From Casimicrobiaceae bacterium (GTDB taxonomy: Bacteria; Pseudomonadota; Gammaproteobacteria; Burkholderiales; Casimicrobiaceae): a stretch of 64,000 nt of DNA. Below, one piece after another: positions 36,581 to 43,921 of this stretch. The first letter of the stretch is position 1. Every line of letters begins with the position of its first letter. Both the position numbers and the translations under genes were made by a program. The stretch is from contig JAPKHK010000006.1 in assembly GCA_026646885.1 (NCBI GenBank), forward strand, positions 62,001-126,000, in the 5' to 3' direction. The notes beneath the pieces are model-generated. The model made no database searches. It was given only the letters and a program-made list of their open reading frames with translations, and was not told the DNA's origin.

Positions 36581-37741
36581 TCAGAGACGAGGGGAACCGC
36601 GCATTATAGCGGTTTTTGCGGCAAAATCAACCAGTTGTCGGCACAGATCGGGCTGGCTGGCGAGGTGTGATGCCCAGGCCTTGGCGCCCCCCACATACGC
36701 CTGCCCTTGGGCTGCAAATCGCGACCAGGCCACCTGCACGCCGCCCTCGCCAGACCAAGCGCGCGAGAGATCTGCCAGCGCCTGCCCTGCCGAATCCGGT
36801 AGATACGCCCCCTGCCGCCGCAAGAAAGCAGCGAGCTTGGCGAGGTGTGCGCTTTCGTCCTGCCGGTAGGGTTGCCAAACCATGGGCCGCGCCGCCCACT
36901 GGGCGCGAACGAAAGAATCCTCCCCGCGCACGAAATTGAGGTCGCAGGCCCAAAGCAGCGTGTCGAAGACCTCCTGCGGGAGGAAGGGGAACACGCGGAG
37001 TGTCAATGTGCCGCGCTGCTCCTGCGCCCCACTGGGCAGCGTCGTCCGACCCCAAAACGAGGCGCAGGCCGCAGCCACCGGCCCCTCGGGAACGAGGCAA
37101 AAAATCTCCTCGGTACCGGCAGCCCAAGCCTGCAAGAGCTCGAGCACCGGGCTGTCGGGATAACAAAACAGCGACACCTTACGCCCCGAGGGTTCAAGCG
37201 CCAGCCCGAGCGTCTCCCAGAATCGCCTGCGCGCCGCGGGGTCATGTTGAAAGGCGTCGCGCCGCGCCAAGAGATCGCGCTCGCGCAGAAGTCCACCGGT
37301 GGCGGGTGTGAAGCCCGGAAAGAAGAAATGTTTGGTGAGCGGCAACCGCGGGTGGCGCGAGGGCAAACCGTGGTGGCCCTCGACCCAATCTTCAGCCGAG
37401 AGGTATTCGAGGTTGATCCATACCGGCGCTGGAGTGCACCGTGCCATCGCGTCCACCAGCGCATCGGGCAGCGCGCAACCGAAGGCTTCGATCACTACCC
37501 CGCCGGGTTGAACCTCGGCCCAGGGCTGCGGCCAGCGGTGCACTTCAACACCCGCATGCTGCTGCACCATCGCCTTGGGGTCAAAATCGGACACCAAAGG
37601 CGCGAGCGCGGCGGGGTCGTCGATCCAAAGGCGCACGGCAACCCGGTATTCCGCGGCGAGCTGGCGCGCCAAGCGCCAGCAAACTCCAGCATCGCCGAAG
37701 TTGTCGATGACTTTGCAAAAGATGTCCCAGGCTTGGCTCAT
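36581..37741 (-). CDS. earP: EF-P arginine-32 rhamnosyltransferase EarP
   Basis: Inverting glycosyltransferase (family formerly DUF2331) that transfers rhamnose from dTDP-L-rhamnose to EF-P Arg32. 386 residues from ATG 37741: [29 protein letters not shown], with the conserved DNFGD; C-terminal part has [30 protein letters not shown], containing the nucleotide-sugar-binding and catalytic motifs. The upstream in-frame extension to 37930 lacks family similarity. The genes for dTDP-rhamnose synthesis are not in the window. Confidence 0.96.
   Translation of the reverse strand: MSQAWDIFCKVIDNFGDAGVCWRLARQLAAEYRVAVRLWIDDPAALAPLVSDFDPKAMVQQHAGVEVHRWPQPWAEVQPGGVVIEAFGCALPDALVDAMARCTPAPVWINLEYLSAEDWVEGHHGLPSRHPRLPLTKHFFFPGFTPATGGLLRERDLLARRDAFQHDPAARRRFWETLGLALEPSGRKVSLFCYPDSPVLELLQAWAAGTEEIFCLVPEGPVAAACASFWGRTTLPSGAQEQRGTLTLRVFPFLPQEVFDTLLWACDLNFVRGEDSFVRAQWAARPMVWQPYRQDESAHLAKLAAFLRRQGAYLPDSAGQALADLSRAWSGEGGVQVAWSRFAAQGQAYVGGAKAWASHLASQPDLCRQLVDFAAKTAIMRGSPRL
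36603..36630 (-). promoter_or_regulatory. efp promoter inside the 3' end of earP
   Basis: On the minus strand: TTGATT (36625-36630), 16-nt spacer, perfect TATAAT (36603-36608). It lies inside the last codons of earP and 39 nt before the efp ATG, allowing efp to be made independently of the upstream gene. Confidence 0.65.
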
Positions 37742-37837
37742 GCGCCGACGATTCCTGCGGTGATCAGCCATCATGCCATACCTCGTATAATCCACGCATT
37801 TGCCCCTGGCCCAGGAGCAAAACCACCCCGCACGGCC

Positions 37838-38833
37838 ATGTCCATTTACCCTCTTCCTGTGATCGCAGTCACCTCCGGCGAGCCGGCCGGCGTCGGCCCG
37901 GAACTGTGTGCGCGGCTGGCTGAGGCGCACGCCGAACGCGCCTGGCCGGTGCGTCTGGTGATCTTGGGCGACGAAGACCTATTGCAGGAACGCGCCGCGC
38001 CCAACGCAGCGATCTTCGCGCCTTATGACGAAGCGCGTGGCGGCGAAGTGGTGGAACTGCTGCACTGCCCGCTGGCCAGGGCCGCTGTGCCAGGCCGACT
38101 CGACCCCGGCAACAGCCGCTACGTTCTCTCTTTGTTGCAGCGCTCGCTTTCGGGTTGTCTCAACGGCGAGTTCGCGGCGGTGGTGACCGCGCCGGTGCAC
38201 AAGGGCATCATCAACGACGCGGGCGTGCCTTTTACCGGGCACACCGAGTTTTTCGCCGAGGGCTCGCGCACACCCCGAGTGGTGATGATGTTGGTGGGCG
38301 GCGGCCTGCGCGTGGCGCTGGCCACGACTCACCTGCCGCTGGCCGAAGTGCCGCGCGCCGTTACCCGGGAGAGCCTGGGCGCGACACTCGATATCTTGGT
38401 CCACGATCTCCAAGAGAAATGGGCCATCGCGCGGCCGCGCATCGCCGTATGCGGCCTCAATCCCCACGCGGGCGAGGGCGGCCATCTGGGGCGCGAGGAG
38501 ATCGAGGTCATCGAGCCGGTGCTGGCCGCGCAACGCGCTTTGGGGCGTGATCTGGTCGGTCCGGTGCCGGCCGATACCCTGTTCGTGCCCGCGCATCTCG
38601 AAGGCATCGATGCGGTTCTGGCCATGTATCACGACCAGGGTTTGCCGGTGTTGAAGCGCGCGAGCTTCGGGCACGGCGTCAACGTGACGCTGGGCCTGCC
38701 TTTCGTGAGGACCTCGGTCGATCACGGCACGGCGCTCGATCTGGCGGGCAGCGGCCAAGCCGGTCCCGGCAGCCTTTTTGCCGCAGTGGAGCTGGCGATA
38801 GCCATGGTTGCGCGGAAGTCCGCAAAGCGATGA
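37838..38833 (+). CDS. pdxA: 4-hydroxythreonine-4-phosphate dehydrogenase
   Basis: NAD-dependent step of the DXP-independent start of PLP synthesis in proteobacteria. 331 residues: VIAVTSGEPAGVGPEL, TAPVHKGIINDAGVPFTGHTEFFAE, AVCGLNPHAGEGG and AMYHDQGLPVLK with metal-binding histidines. It is divergent from earP. A TATAAT at 37786-37791 may be its -10 box, without a convincing -35. Confidence 0.97.
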   Translation: MSIYPLPVIAVTSGEPAGVGPELCARLAEAHAERAWPVRLVILGDEDLLQERAAPNAAIFAPYDEARGGEVVELLHCPLARAAVPGRLDPGNSRYVLSLLQRSLSGCLNGEFAAVVTAPVHKGIINDAGVPFTGHTEFFAEGSRTPRVVMMLVGGGLRVALATTHLPLAEVPRAVTRESLGATLDILVHDLQEKWAIARPRIAVCGLNPHAGEGGHLGREEIEVIEPVLAAQRALGRDLVGPVPADTLFVPAHLEGIDAVLAMYHDQGLPVLKRASFGHGVNVTLGLPFVRTSVDHGTALDLAGSGQAGPGSLFAAVELAIAMVARKSAKR

Positions 38834-38939
38834 AGGCGCGTCGTCGCGGCGACCCGGCGCGCTTCGCCCACTCGCGGTGGGCATTCGTCCGCGCGTGCCG
38901 CCTGCCTGCTTTCAAAGCGGCGGGTTTGAGGGCCGCGAA

Positions 38940-39722
38940 GTGAAACACGTTCCGCGCCGCCGCTTTGGGCAGAATTTTCTTGTTGATGGGCATTATCTCG
39001 ATCGTATCGTCGCGGCCGTTGCGCCGAAAGCCGGAGAGCATCTGGTCGAAATCGGGCCGGGGATGGCCGCACTCACCCGGCGCTTGATCGCGCGCTGCGG
39101 GCGTATGACTGCGGTGGAGATCGATCGGGATCTGGTGGCGCATTTGCGCGCCGAGTTTTCACCCGAAGCGCTCGACCTGTTTGAAGCCGACGCGCTGGCT
39201 TTTGACTTTGCGCGCCTGGGCGAAGATCTGCGCATCGTCGGCAATTTGCCCTACAACATTTCAACCCCCATTCTGTTTCATTTGGCGGGTTTCGCGCCGC
39301 GCTTGCGCGACCTGCACTTGATGCTGCAAAAGGAAGTGGTGCTGCGCATGGCGGCCGCGCCGGGTACCGCGGACTATGGGCGGCTCTCGGTGATGCTGCA
39401 GGCGGGCTTCGCCGTGGAGAAACTTTTTACCGTGCCACCGGGGGCGTTTCGGCCGGCACCGAAAGTCGACTCCATGGTGGTGCGCCTCCAGCCGCTCGCG
39501 GAACGCGCCCCGCATATCGCCGACCCCCAGTTGTTTGCCGCGCTGGTGGCCGCGGCCTTCGGGCAAAGGCGCAAAACTCTGCGCAACGCCTTGGCGTCCT
39601 GGTTCGACGCGGCCGGTCTGGAGAGACTGGGCGTGAATCCGGGTGCGCGAGGCGAGACGCTTTGCGTGGCCGATTACGTGCGCCTGGCCAACGCGGTGGC
39701 GGTCAAGCCGCCGGTTCTTTAG
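38940..39722 (+). CDS. rsmA: 16S rRNA (adenine1518/1519-N6) dimethyltransferase RsmA (KsgA)
   Basis: Dimethylates two adenines in the 3' loop of 16S rRNA. 260 residues from GTG 38940: KHVPRRRFGQNFLVDGHYLDRI, EIGPGMAALTRRLI, NLPYNISTPILFHL and FRPAPKVDSMVV. The start was placed by family comparison, as longer frames upstream lack similarity. pdxA-rsmA is a widely conserved pair; here it is detached from surA-lptD. Its last 20 nt overlap the convergent permease gene. Confidence 0.95.
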   Translation: MKHVPRRRFGQNFLVDGHYLDRIVAAVAPKAGEHLVEIGPGMAALTRRLIARCGRMTAVEIDRDLVAHLRAEFSPEALDLFEADALAFDFARLGEDLRIVGNLPYNISTPILFHLAGFAPRLRDLHLMLQKEVVLRMAAAPGTADYGRLSVMLQAGFAVEKLFTVPPGAFRPAPKVDSMVVRLQPLAERAPHIADPQLFAALVAAAFGQRRKTLRNALASWFDAAGLERLGVNPGARGETLCVADYVRLANAVAVKPPVL

Positions 39723-40968
39723 GCTGCGACGCATCTTCGCGCCAGGGCGCGACTTTCAGCAGCAGCAGCATGCCGGGCACGGCCAGCAAGGTGCAGAGCA
39801 GGAAGAAATTGAACCATCCCATTTGTTCGACGATCCAGCCGGTGGTGGCATTGATCAGCGTTCGGGGGATGGCCATGAAGCTCGTGAACAAAGCAAACTG
39901 CGTGGCGGTATAGGGCGGGTGGGTGGCTCGGGCGATGAAGGCCACGAACGCGGCCGTCCCCAAACCCACGCCCAGGTATTCCGCACCGATCACCAGACCT
40001 AAGTCCCAGCCGTTGGGCTGAGGCAGCGCAGCAAGCCAGCCGAAACCCAAAATGGTCACCAGCTGCACCACGCCGAACACCCACAGGGCCCGGTTGATGC
40101 CCAGTTTCAACATCCACACCCCGCCCAGCAGACCGCCCACTACGGTCGCCCAGAGGCCGACGTTTTTGGCGATCAAGCCGATGTCGGTTTTGCTGAAACC
40201 CTTCTCGAGATAAAAAGGCGTGGATAGAGCCGTGGCCATGCTGTCGCCCAGCTTGTAGAGAAAAATGAAGGCGAGGATGGTGAACGCAGCCCCCCAGCCC
40301 GAGCGCTGAATGAACTCGCGGAAAGGTTCGACCACCGCTTCGCGCAGCGTCTTGGGGCCTTCCTTGGCGAGCTGCGGTTCGCTCACCCAGAGCGTCATGG
40401 CGATGCCGGGCAACATGAACAAAGCGGTGAAGAAAAACACCGACGACCAGGGCAGATGGTCGGCGAGGATCAGCGATAGAGCGCCAGGCACTAGCCCCGC
40501 GACGCGATAGGCGTTGATGTGCAGCGCATTGCCCAGGCCCAGTTCGGCGTCAGGCAAAATCTCGCGACGAAAGGCATCGAGCGCGATGTCTTGGGTGGCG
40601 CTGAAAAATGCGACCGCGGCGGCAAGGTACGCGATGGTCCACAAATCCTGGCCAGGCGAGAAAACGCCCAGCGCGGCGATGGAAGCCAGTAGTGCGATTT
40701 GGGTGGCGAGCATCCAGCCGCGACGGCGTCCCAGCGGCAGGGCATAACGATCGATAAAAGGCGACCAGAGGAACTTCCAGGTGTAGGGTAGTTGCACCAG
40801 AGCGAAAAGACCGATGGCCTTGAGATCGATCTGTTCGGTCTTCAACCAAGCCGGTACCAGGTTGATGAGGAGATACAGCGGCAGTCCGGAGCTAAAGCCC
40901 GTAAATAGGCAAATCAACATGCGGCGGTTGAACAACGCCTCACGCAGTGTCTGGCCCCAAGCGCTCAT
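39703..40968 (-). CDS. ampG: AmpG-type MFS permease (muropeptide transporter)
   Basis: 421 residues with 12 predicted hydrophobic segments. FTGFSSGLPLYLLINLVPAWL, LPYTWKFLWSPFIDRYALPLGRRRGWM and FFSATQDIALDAFRREIL match AmpG, which imports anhydro-muropeptides for recycling. Overlaps metW (ATGA), so it is the third gene of the metX-metW operon. Related acetyl-CoA transporters share part of the fold, so substrate is inferred. Confidence 0.85.
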   Translation of the reverse strand: MSAWGQTLREALFNRRMLICLFTGFSSGLPLYLLINLVPAWLKTEQIDLKAIGLFALVQLPYTWKFLWSPFIDRYALPLGRRRGWMLATQIALLASIAALGVFSPGQDLWTIAYLAAAVAFFSATQDIALDAFRREILPDAELGLGNALHINAYRVAGLVPGALSLILADHLPWSSVFFFTALFMLPGIAMTLWVSEPQLAKEGPKTLREAVVEPFREFIQRSGWGAAFTILAFIFLYKLGDSMATALSTPFYLEKGFSKTDIGLIAKNVGLWATVVGGLLGGVWMLKLGINRALWVFGVVQLVTILGFGWLAALPQPNGWDLGLVIGAEYLGVGLGTAAFVAFIARATHPPYTATQFALFTSFMAIPRTLINATTGWIVEQMGWFNFFLLCTLLAVPGMLLLLKVAPWREDASQPKEPAA

Positions 40969-41558
40969 CGACCAAGCGCCCGGCGGATGCGATAAACGGC
41001 CAAAGTGCCCAAGCAGTTGGGCAGCAGCTTAACTTCCTGTCCGTCATGCAACACGCGCCTATCCAAAACCTCGAGTTGACGCTGGGCACAGAAATCGTCG
41101 AAGTCGTGCACGGTGCACAGGTGGATGTTCGGCGTGTCGTACCATTGGTACGGCAGATCCTTGGAAACCGGCATATGCCCGCGAAGAATTTGCCAACGGT
41201 GTTTCCAATGCCCGAAATTGGGGAAGCTGACGATGGCCTCGCGGCCCACGCGCAGCATCTCCAGTACGATCTCTTCGGTGTGGCGCATCGCCTGCAAAGT
41301 CTGCGAAAGAATCACGTAATCGAAGGATGAGTCTTCAAACCCGGAAAGGCCGGCCTCGAGGTTGCTTTGCACCACCGAAACGCCGTTCTTCACGCAAGCG
41401 AGCACCGAGGCGTCGTCGATTTCCACGCCATAACCGGCAACCTGCCGGTGCTCGCGCAAGTAGGCCAGTAAGCCGCCATCGCCGCAGCCCAAGTCCAACA
41501 CCTGCGCTTGGGGGCGAATCCATTCGGCGATCAAGGAATAATCGGGGCGGATGTTCAT
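40965..41558 (-). CDS. metW: Methionine biosynthesis protein MetW
   Basis: SAM-dependent methyltransferase-like protein of 197 residues, with [26 protein letters not shown] and [12 protein letters not shown]. MetW works with MetX in homoserine acylation in proteobacteria. Overlaps both metX and ampG by four bases. Confidence 0.96.
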   Translation of the reverse strand: MNIRPDYSLIAEWIRPQAQVLDLGCGDGGLLAYLREHRQVAGYGVEIDDASVLACVKNGVSVVQSNLEAGLSGFEDSSFDYVILSQTLQAMRHTEEIVLEMLRVGREAIVSFPNFGHWKHRWQILRGHMPVSKDLPYQWYDTPNIHLCTVHDFDDFCAQRQLEVLDRRVLHDGQEVKLLPNCLGTLAVYRIRRALGR

Positions 41559-42706
41559 GACGATAGCTCCGCCGCGATGCGGTCGAAATAGGCCCGCACC
41601 AGGGCGTGGTAGCGCGCGTCGTCTAATAGAAACGCATCGTGGCCGTGCGGCGCATCGATTTCGGCGTAGCTCACTTCCCGCCGATTATCGATGAGCGCCT
41701 TGACGATTTCTCGCGAGCGCTGCGGAGAAAAGCGCCAGTCGGTAGTGAAAGAAACCACCAGAAAGCGCGCTCGCGCAGGTTCCAGCGCGCGCCGCAAATC
41801 GCCGCCAGAAGCCGCGGCGGGGTCGAAGTAGTCCAGCGCTTTGGTGATGCGCAAGTAGGTATTGGCATCGAAGTATTCGGAAAACTTGTCACCTTGATAG
41901 CGCAAATAAGATTCGATTTGGAACTCCGGCTCGAAGCTGTAGCGCAGGCCGTTGCGCAACTGGCGCCCGAATTTTTCGGCCATCTGATCATCGGAAAGAT
42001 AGGTGATGTGGCCGATCATGCGTGCGACGCGCAAGCCGCGGCGGGGCTTGACGGCGGCCTCATAAAAGTGCCCGGCATGAAACTCCGGGTCGGTCATAAT
42101 GGCGGCGCGCGCCACCTCATTGAAGGCGATGTTCTGGGCCGACAAATTGGGTGCCGCGGCGATCACCAGCGCATGCGCCACGCGCTGCGGGTGACGGATG
42201 GTCCAGGCCAGCGCTTGCATGCCCCCGAGGCTCCCGCCCATCACCGCGGCAAAACTGGCGATGCCCAGATGATCGGCGACGCGCACCTGGGCATCGACCC
42301 AGTCTTCCACCGTCACCACGGGAAAGTCCGCGCCGTAGGGCTTGCCGGTCGCCGGGTCGAGATCCATCGGTCCGGTGGAGCCAAAACACGAGCCGAGGTT
42401 GTTCACCCCGACGACGAAAAAGCGACTCGTATCCACCGGCTTGCCGGGCCCTACCATGTTGTCCCACCAACCCTCGCTGTTGGCTTGATCGGCATACACC
42501 CCGGCGACGTGATGCGAGGCGTTGAGCGCATGGCAAATCAGAACCGCGTTGTCGCGCGCGGCATTCAGTTCGCCATAGGTCTCGATCATCAGATGATAAG
42601 GTCCGAAGGCGCGCCCGCAGGCGAGCGGCAGCGGCTCTGCAAATTCGACGCGCTGCGGCGTGACGACACCGACAGCCCCGTTCGGAAAGGGTGGAGCAGG
42701 GGGCAT
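41555..42706 (-). CDS. metX: Homoserine O-acyltransferase MetX
   Basis: First committed step of methionine synthesis. 383 residues, alpha/beta hydrolase fold: [14 protein letters not shown], nucleophile in [12 protein letters not shown], late Asp in FTTDWRFSP and His in [11 protein letters not shown]. Start ATG 42706 follows a GGGATC stretch just after the leader terminator; the longer frame would read through that terminator. In MetW-linked forms the acyl donor is often succinyl-CoA, which the sequence alone cannot settle. Confidence 0.97.
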   Translation of the reverse strand: MPPAPPFPNGAVGVVTPQRVEFAEPLPLACGRAFGPYHLMIETYGELNAARDNAVLICHALNASHHVAGVYADQANSEGWWDNMVGPGKPVDTSRFFVVGVNNLGSCFGSTGPMDLDPATGKPYGADFPVVTVEDWVDAQVRVADHLGIASFAAVMGGSLGGMQALAWTIRHPQRVAHALVIAAAPNLSAQNIAFNEVARAAIMTDPEFHAGHFYEAAVKPRRGLRVARMIGHITYLSDDQMAEKFGRQLRNGLRYSFEPEFQIESYLRYQGDKFSEYFDANTYLRITKALDYFDPAAASGGDLRRALEPARARFLVVSFTTDWRFSPQRSREIVKALIDNRREVSYAEIDAPHGHDAFLLDDARYHALVRAYFDRIAAELSS

Positions 42707-42718
42707 GGAGATCCCAAC

Positions 42719-42752
42719 AAAAAAAGCCCGACCAGCTTGGCTAATCGGGCTT
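42719..42752 (-). terminator. Intrinsic terminator in the metX leader
   Basis: On the minus strand: AAGCCCGA, a 13-nt loop TTAGCCAAGCTGG, TCGGGCTT and a run of T, ending 13 nt before the metX ATG. Its location in a leader rather than after a gene implies conditional attenuation. Confidence 0.9.
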
Positions 42753-42753
42753 C

Positions 42754-42831
42754 TCACCTCGCTTTAGCAGTTTTTGCGGCGACCCGATCTTCGGCCGCTG
42801 CGCGCCCGCAAGCTGATCTCAAATCGGCGCC
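42754..42831 (-). promoter_or_regulatory. SAM-II-type riboswitch upstream of metX
   Basis: Minus-strand leader RNA with the SAM-II layout. P1: GCGCC (42826-42830) with GGCGC (42802-42806). Loop 1 carries GATTTG and then TCAGCTTGC (42808-42816), which pairs 8 of 9 with GCGAGGTGA (42754-42762) after the conserved GCTAAAG (42762-42768), forming the pseudoknot P2. Between P1 and GCTAAAG an extra hairpin is possible (GCGGC 42794-42798 with GCCGC 42776-42780), longer than usual. Gene context (metX), promoter and terminator all agree with SAM repression of methionine synthesis. Confidence 0.82.
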
Positions 42832-42836
42832 CCGCA

Positions 42837-42865
42837 AAGTTACCGGGAGGGGGGGCGCTTGTCAA
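42837..42865 (-). promoter_or_regulatory. metX operon promoter
   Basis: Minus strand: perfect TTGACA (42860-42865), 17-nt spacer with a C7 tract, TAACTT (42837-42842). Transcription would begin near 42830, exactly where the riboswitch P1 starts. Confidence 0.75.
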
Positions 42866-42923
42866 TCGCGACAGGCCTTGATTGCATAGACCAGGTCTCC
42901 AAGCCCGAGTCCGAGCGTGAGTA

Positions 42924-42952
42924 TTGACGCCTTGCAGAACGGCGCATAGACT
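42924..42952 (+). promoter_or_regulatory. Putative promoter for the IPTL-CTERM gene
   Basis: TTGACG (42924-42929), 17-nt spacer, TAGACT (42947-42952); about 77 nt of 5' leader to the ATG. With the metX leader this explains the 329-nt gap; I see nothing else in it. Confidence 0.55.
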
Positions 42953-43035
42953 GCAATGGCACGGGCAGGAGACGAGGTATCTGAAAAAAACCACCGAACC
43001 GAAACCGATAGCCGGTTTCCACGAGAGGAGAAATC

Positions 43036-43788
43036 ATGCGTGCTAAGACCTATTGGTTACTGCTGGTTGTCGTGCTGATTTCCGCTGGGGCAAAAGTGGC
43101 GCAAGCGCAGTCGAGCTGGGCCACCTTCGCTTATAGCATTGCTTCCAGTTGTGGCGGCAGTTGTGACACCCAACTCCAGCTCGCCACCAACACGGGCCCG
43201 GTTACCCTGACCGCCACCAACCGCGGTTGGGTCAGTTCCACGGGTCTCAATAACGGCGCCAGCGCAACCAACAATTACATCGCCGGTTTCTGCAGCAGCG
43301 CCGACACCTGTAGCGGCGGAAACTCGCTCTGGCGAAACTGGTTTGCGTTTGCCTTGCCGGTGGGGGGGTTCTCGACGATTTCATCCGCCACTCTGCTGCT
43401 CGATGTGCCGGCGCCGGCGGCTCCAGCTCAAGGGGTCTATAACTTTGGCGGTACGCTCACCTATACCGTGTGGGACGTGAGCAGCGCACCCGCCACGTTT
43501 ACCGGCAGCGCCGCCGGGCTCGCCGAATATAACGATCTGGGGACGGGGATTGTCTACGGTTCGCGCGTTTACCTGCGCAGCGATGAGGGAACGGTGAGCT
43601 CGGTGCCGCTCAATGCCGCGGCGGTCGCTTGGCTCAATACGCAGATCGGCCAGACGGTCGTGCTGGGCGGTGCTGCTGACCTTCTCCCCTATGGCGCCAT
43701 CCCGACGCTTTCGCCTGCGGGCCTTGCATTGCTTGCTTTGCTGGTGCTGATTGCCGCGAATCTGACGCGACGCCGCAGAAAAGCGTGA
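43036..43788 (+). CDS. IPTL-CTERM sorted surface protein, function unknown
   Basis: 250 residues. Signal peptide 1-24 (ending KVAQAQ). The body is Ser/Thr/Gly/Ala-rich, with four cysteines in two near pairs (SSCGGSCD and FCSSADTC) and beta-rich stretches. The C-terminus IPTLSPAGLALLALLVLIAANLTRRRRKA is the tripartite IPTL-CTERM signal: IPTL motif, membrane helix, basic tail. Such tails direct proteins to an exosortase-like surface-sorting system; no sorting enzyme is in the window. Strong GAGGAG site upstream. The body resembles no family I can name. Confidence 0.88.
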   Translation: MRAKTYWLLLVVVLISAGAKVAQAQSSWATFAYSIASSCGGSCDTQLQLATNTGPVTLTATNRGWVSSTGLNNGASATNNYIAGFCSSADTCSGGNSLWRNWFAFALPVGGFSTISSATLLLDVPAPAAPAQGVYNFGGTLTYTVWDVSSAPATFTGSAAGLAEYNDLGTGIVYGSRVYLRSDEGTVSSVPLNAAAVAWLNTQIGQTVVLGGAADLLPYGAIPTLSPAGLALLALLVLIAANLTRRRRKA

Positions 43789-43850
43789 GCCAATCGGTAT
43801 CGGCTGTGGAGATTCGATAGGCGAGCGGCCCCTGCTTCGTCGGCCACTTC

Positions 43851-43879
43851 TTTCTCGCGCACCAAGCGCGCGCGAGAAA
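43851..43879. terminator. Convergent-gene hairpin
   Basis: A 10-bp perfect inverted repeat, TTTCTCGCGC (43851-43860) and GCGCGAGAAA (43870-43879), between the convergent IPTL-CTERM and ptsI genes. Position fits a two-way terminator; there is no long T run. Confidence 0.5.
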
Positions 43880-43921
43880 TCGCTCGTGCGCGCGCCGATC
43901 CACCACAGAACTGGCGCCAAT

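Noticed and set aside
36845-37837. A 331-codon stop-free stretch antisense to earP, in frame with pdxA, that would give a 662-residue fusion
   Set aside because: The added part resembles no PdxA N terminus, is arginine- and proline-rich as expected from antisense GC-rich DNA, and covers the well-supported earP gene.
42959-42985. TGGCACG-like sigma54 element before the IPTL-CTERM gene
   Set aside because: The -24 part (TGGCACG) is present but the -12 TTGC part is missing; a TTGACG-17-TAGACT promoter fits better.
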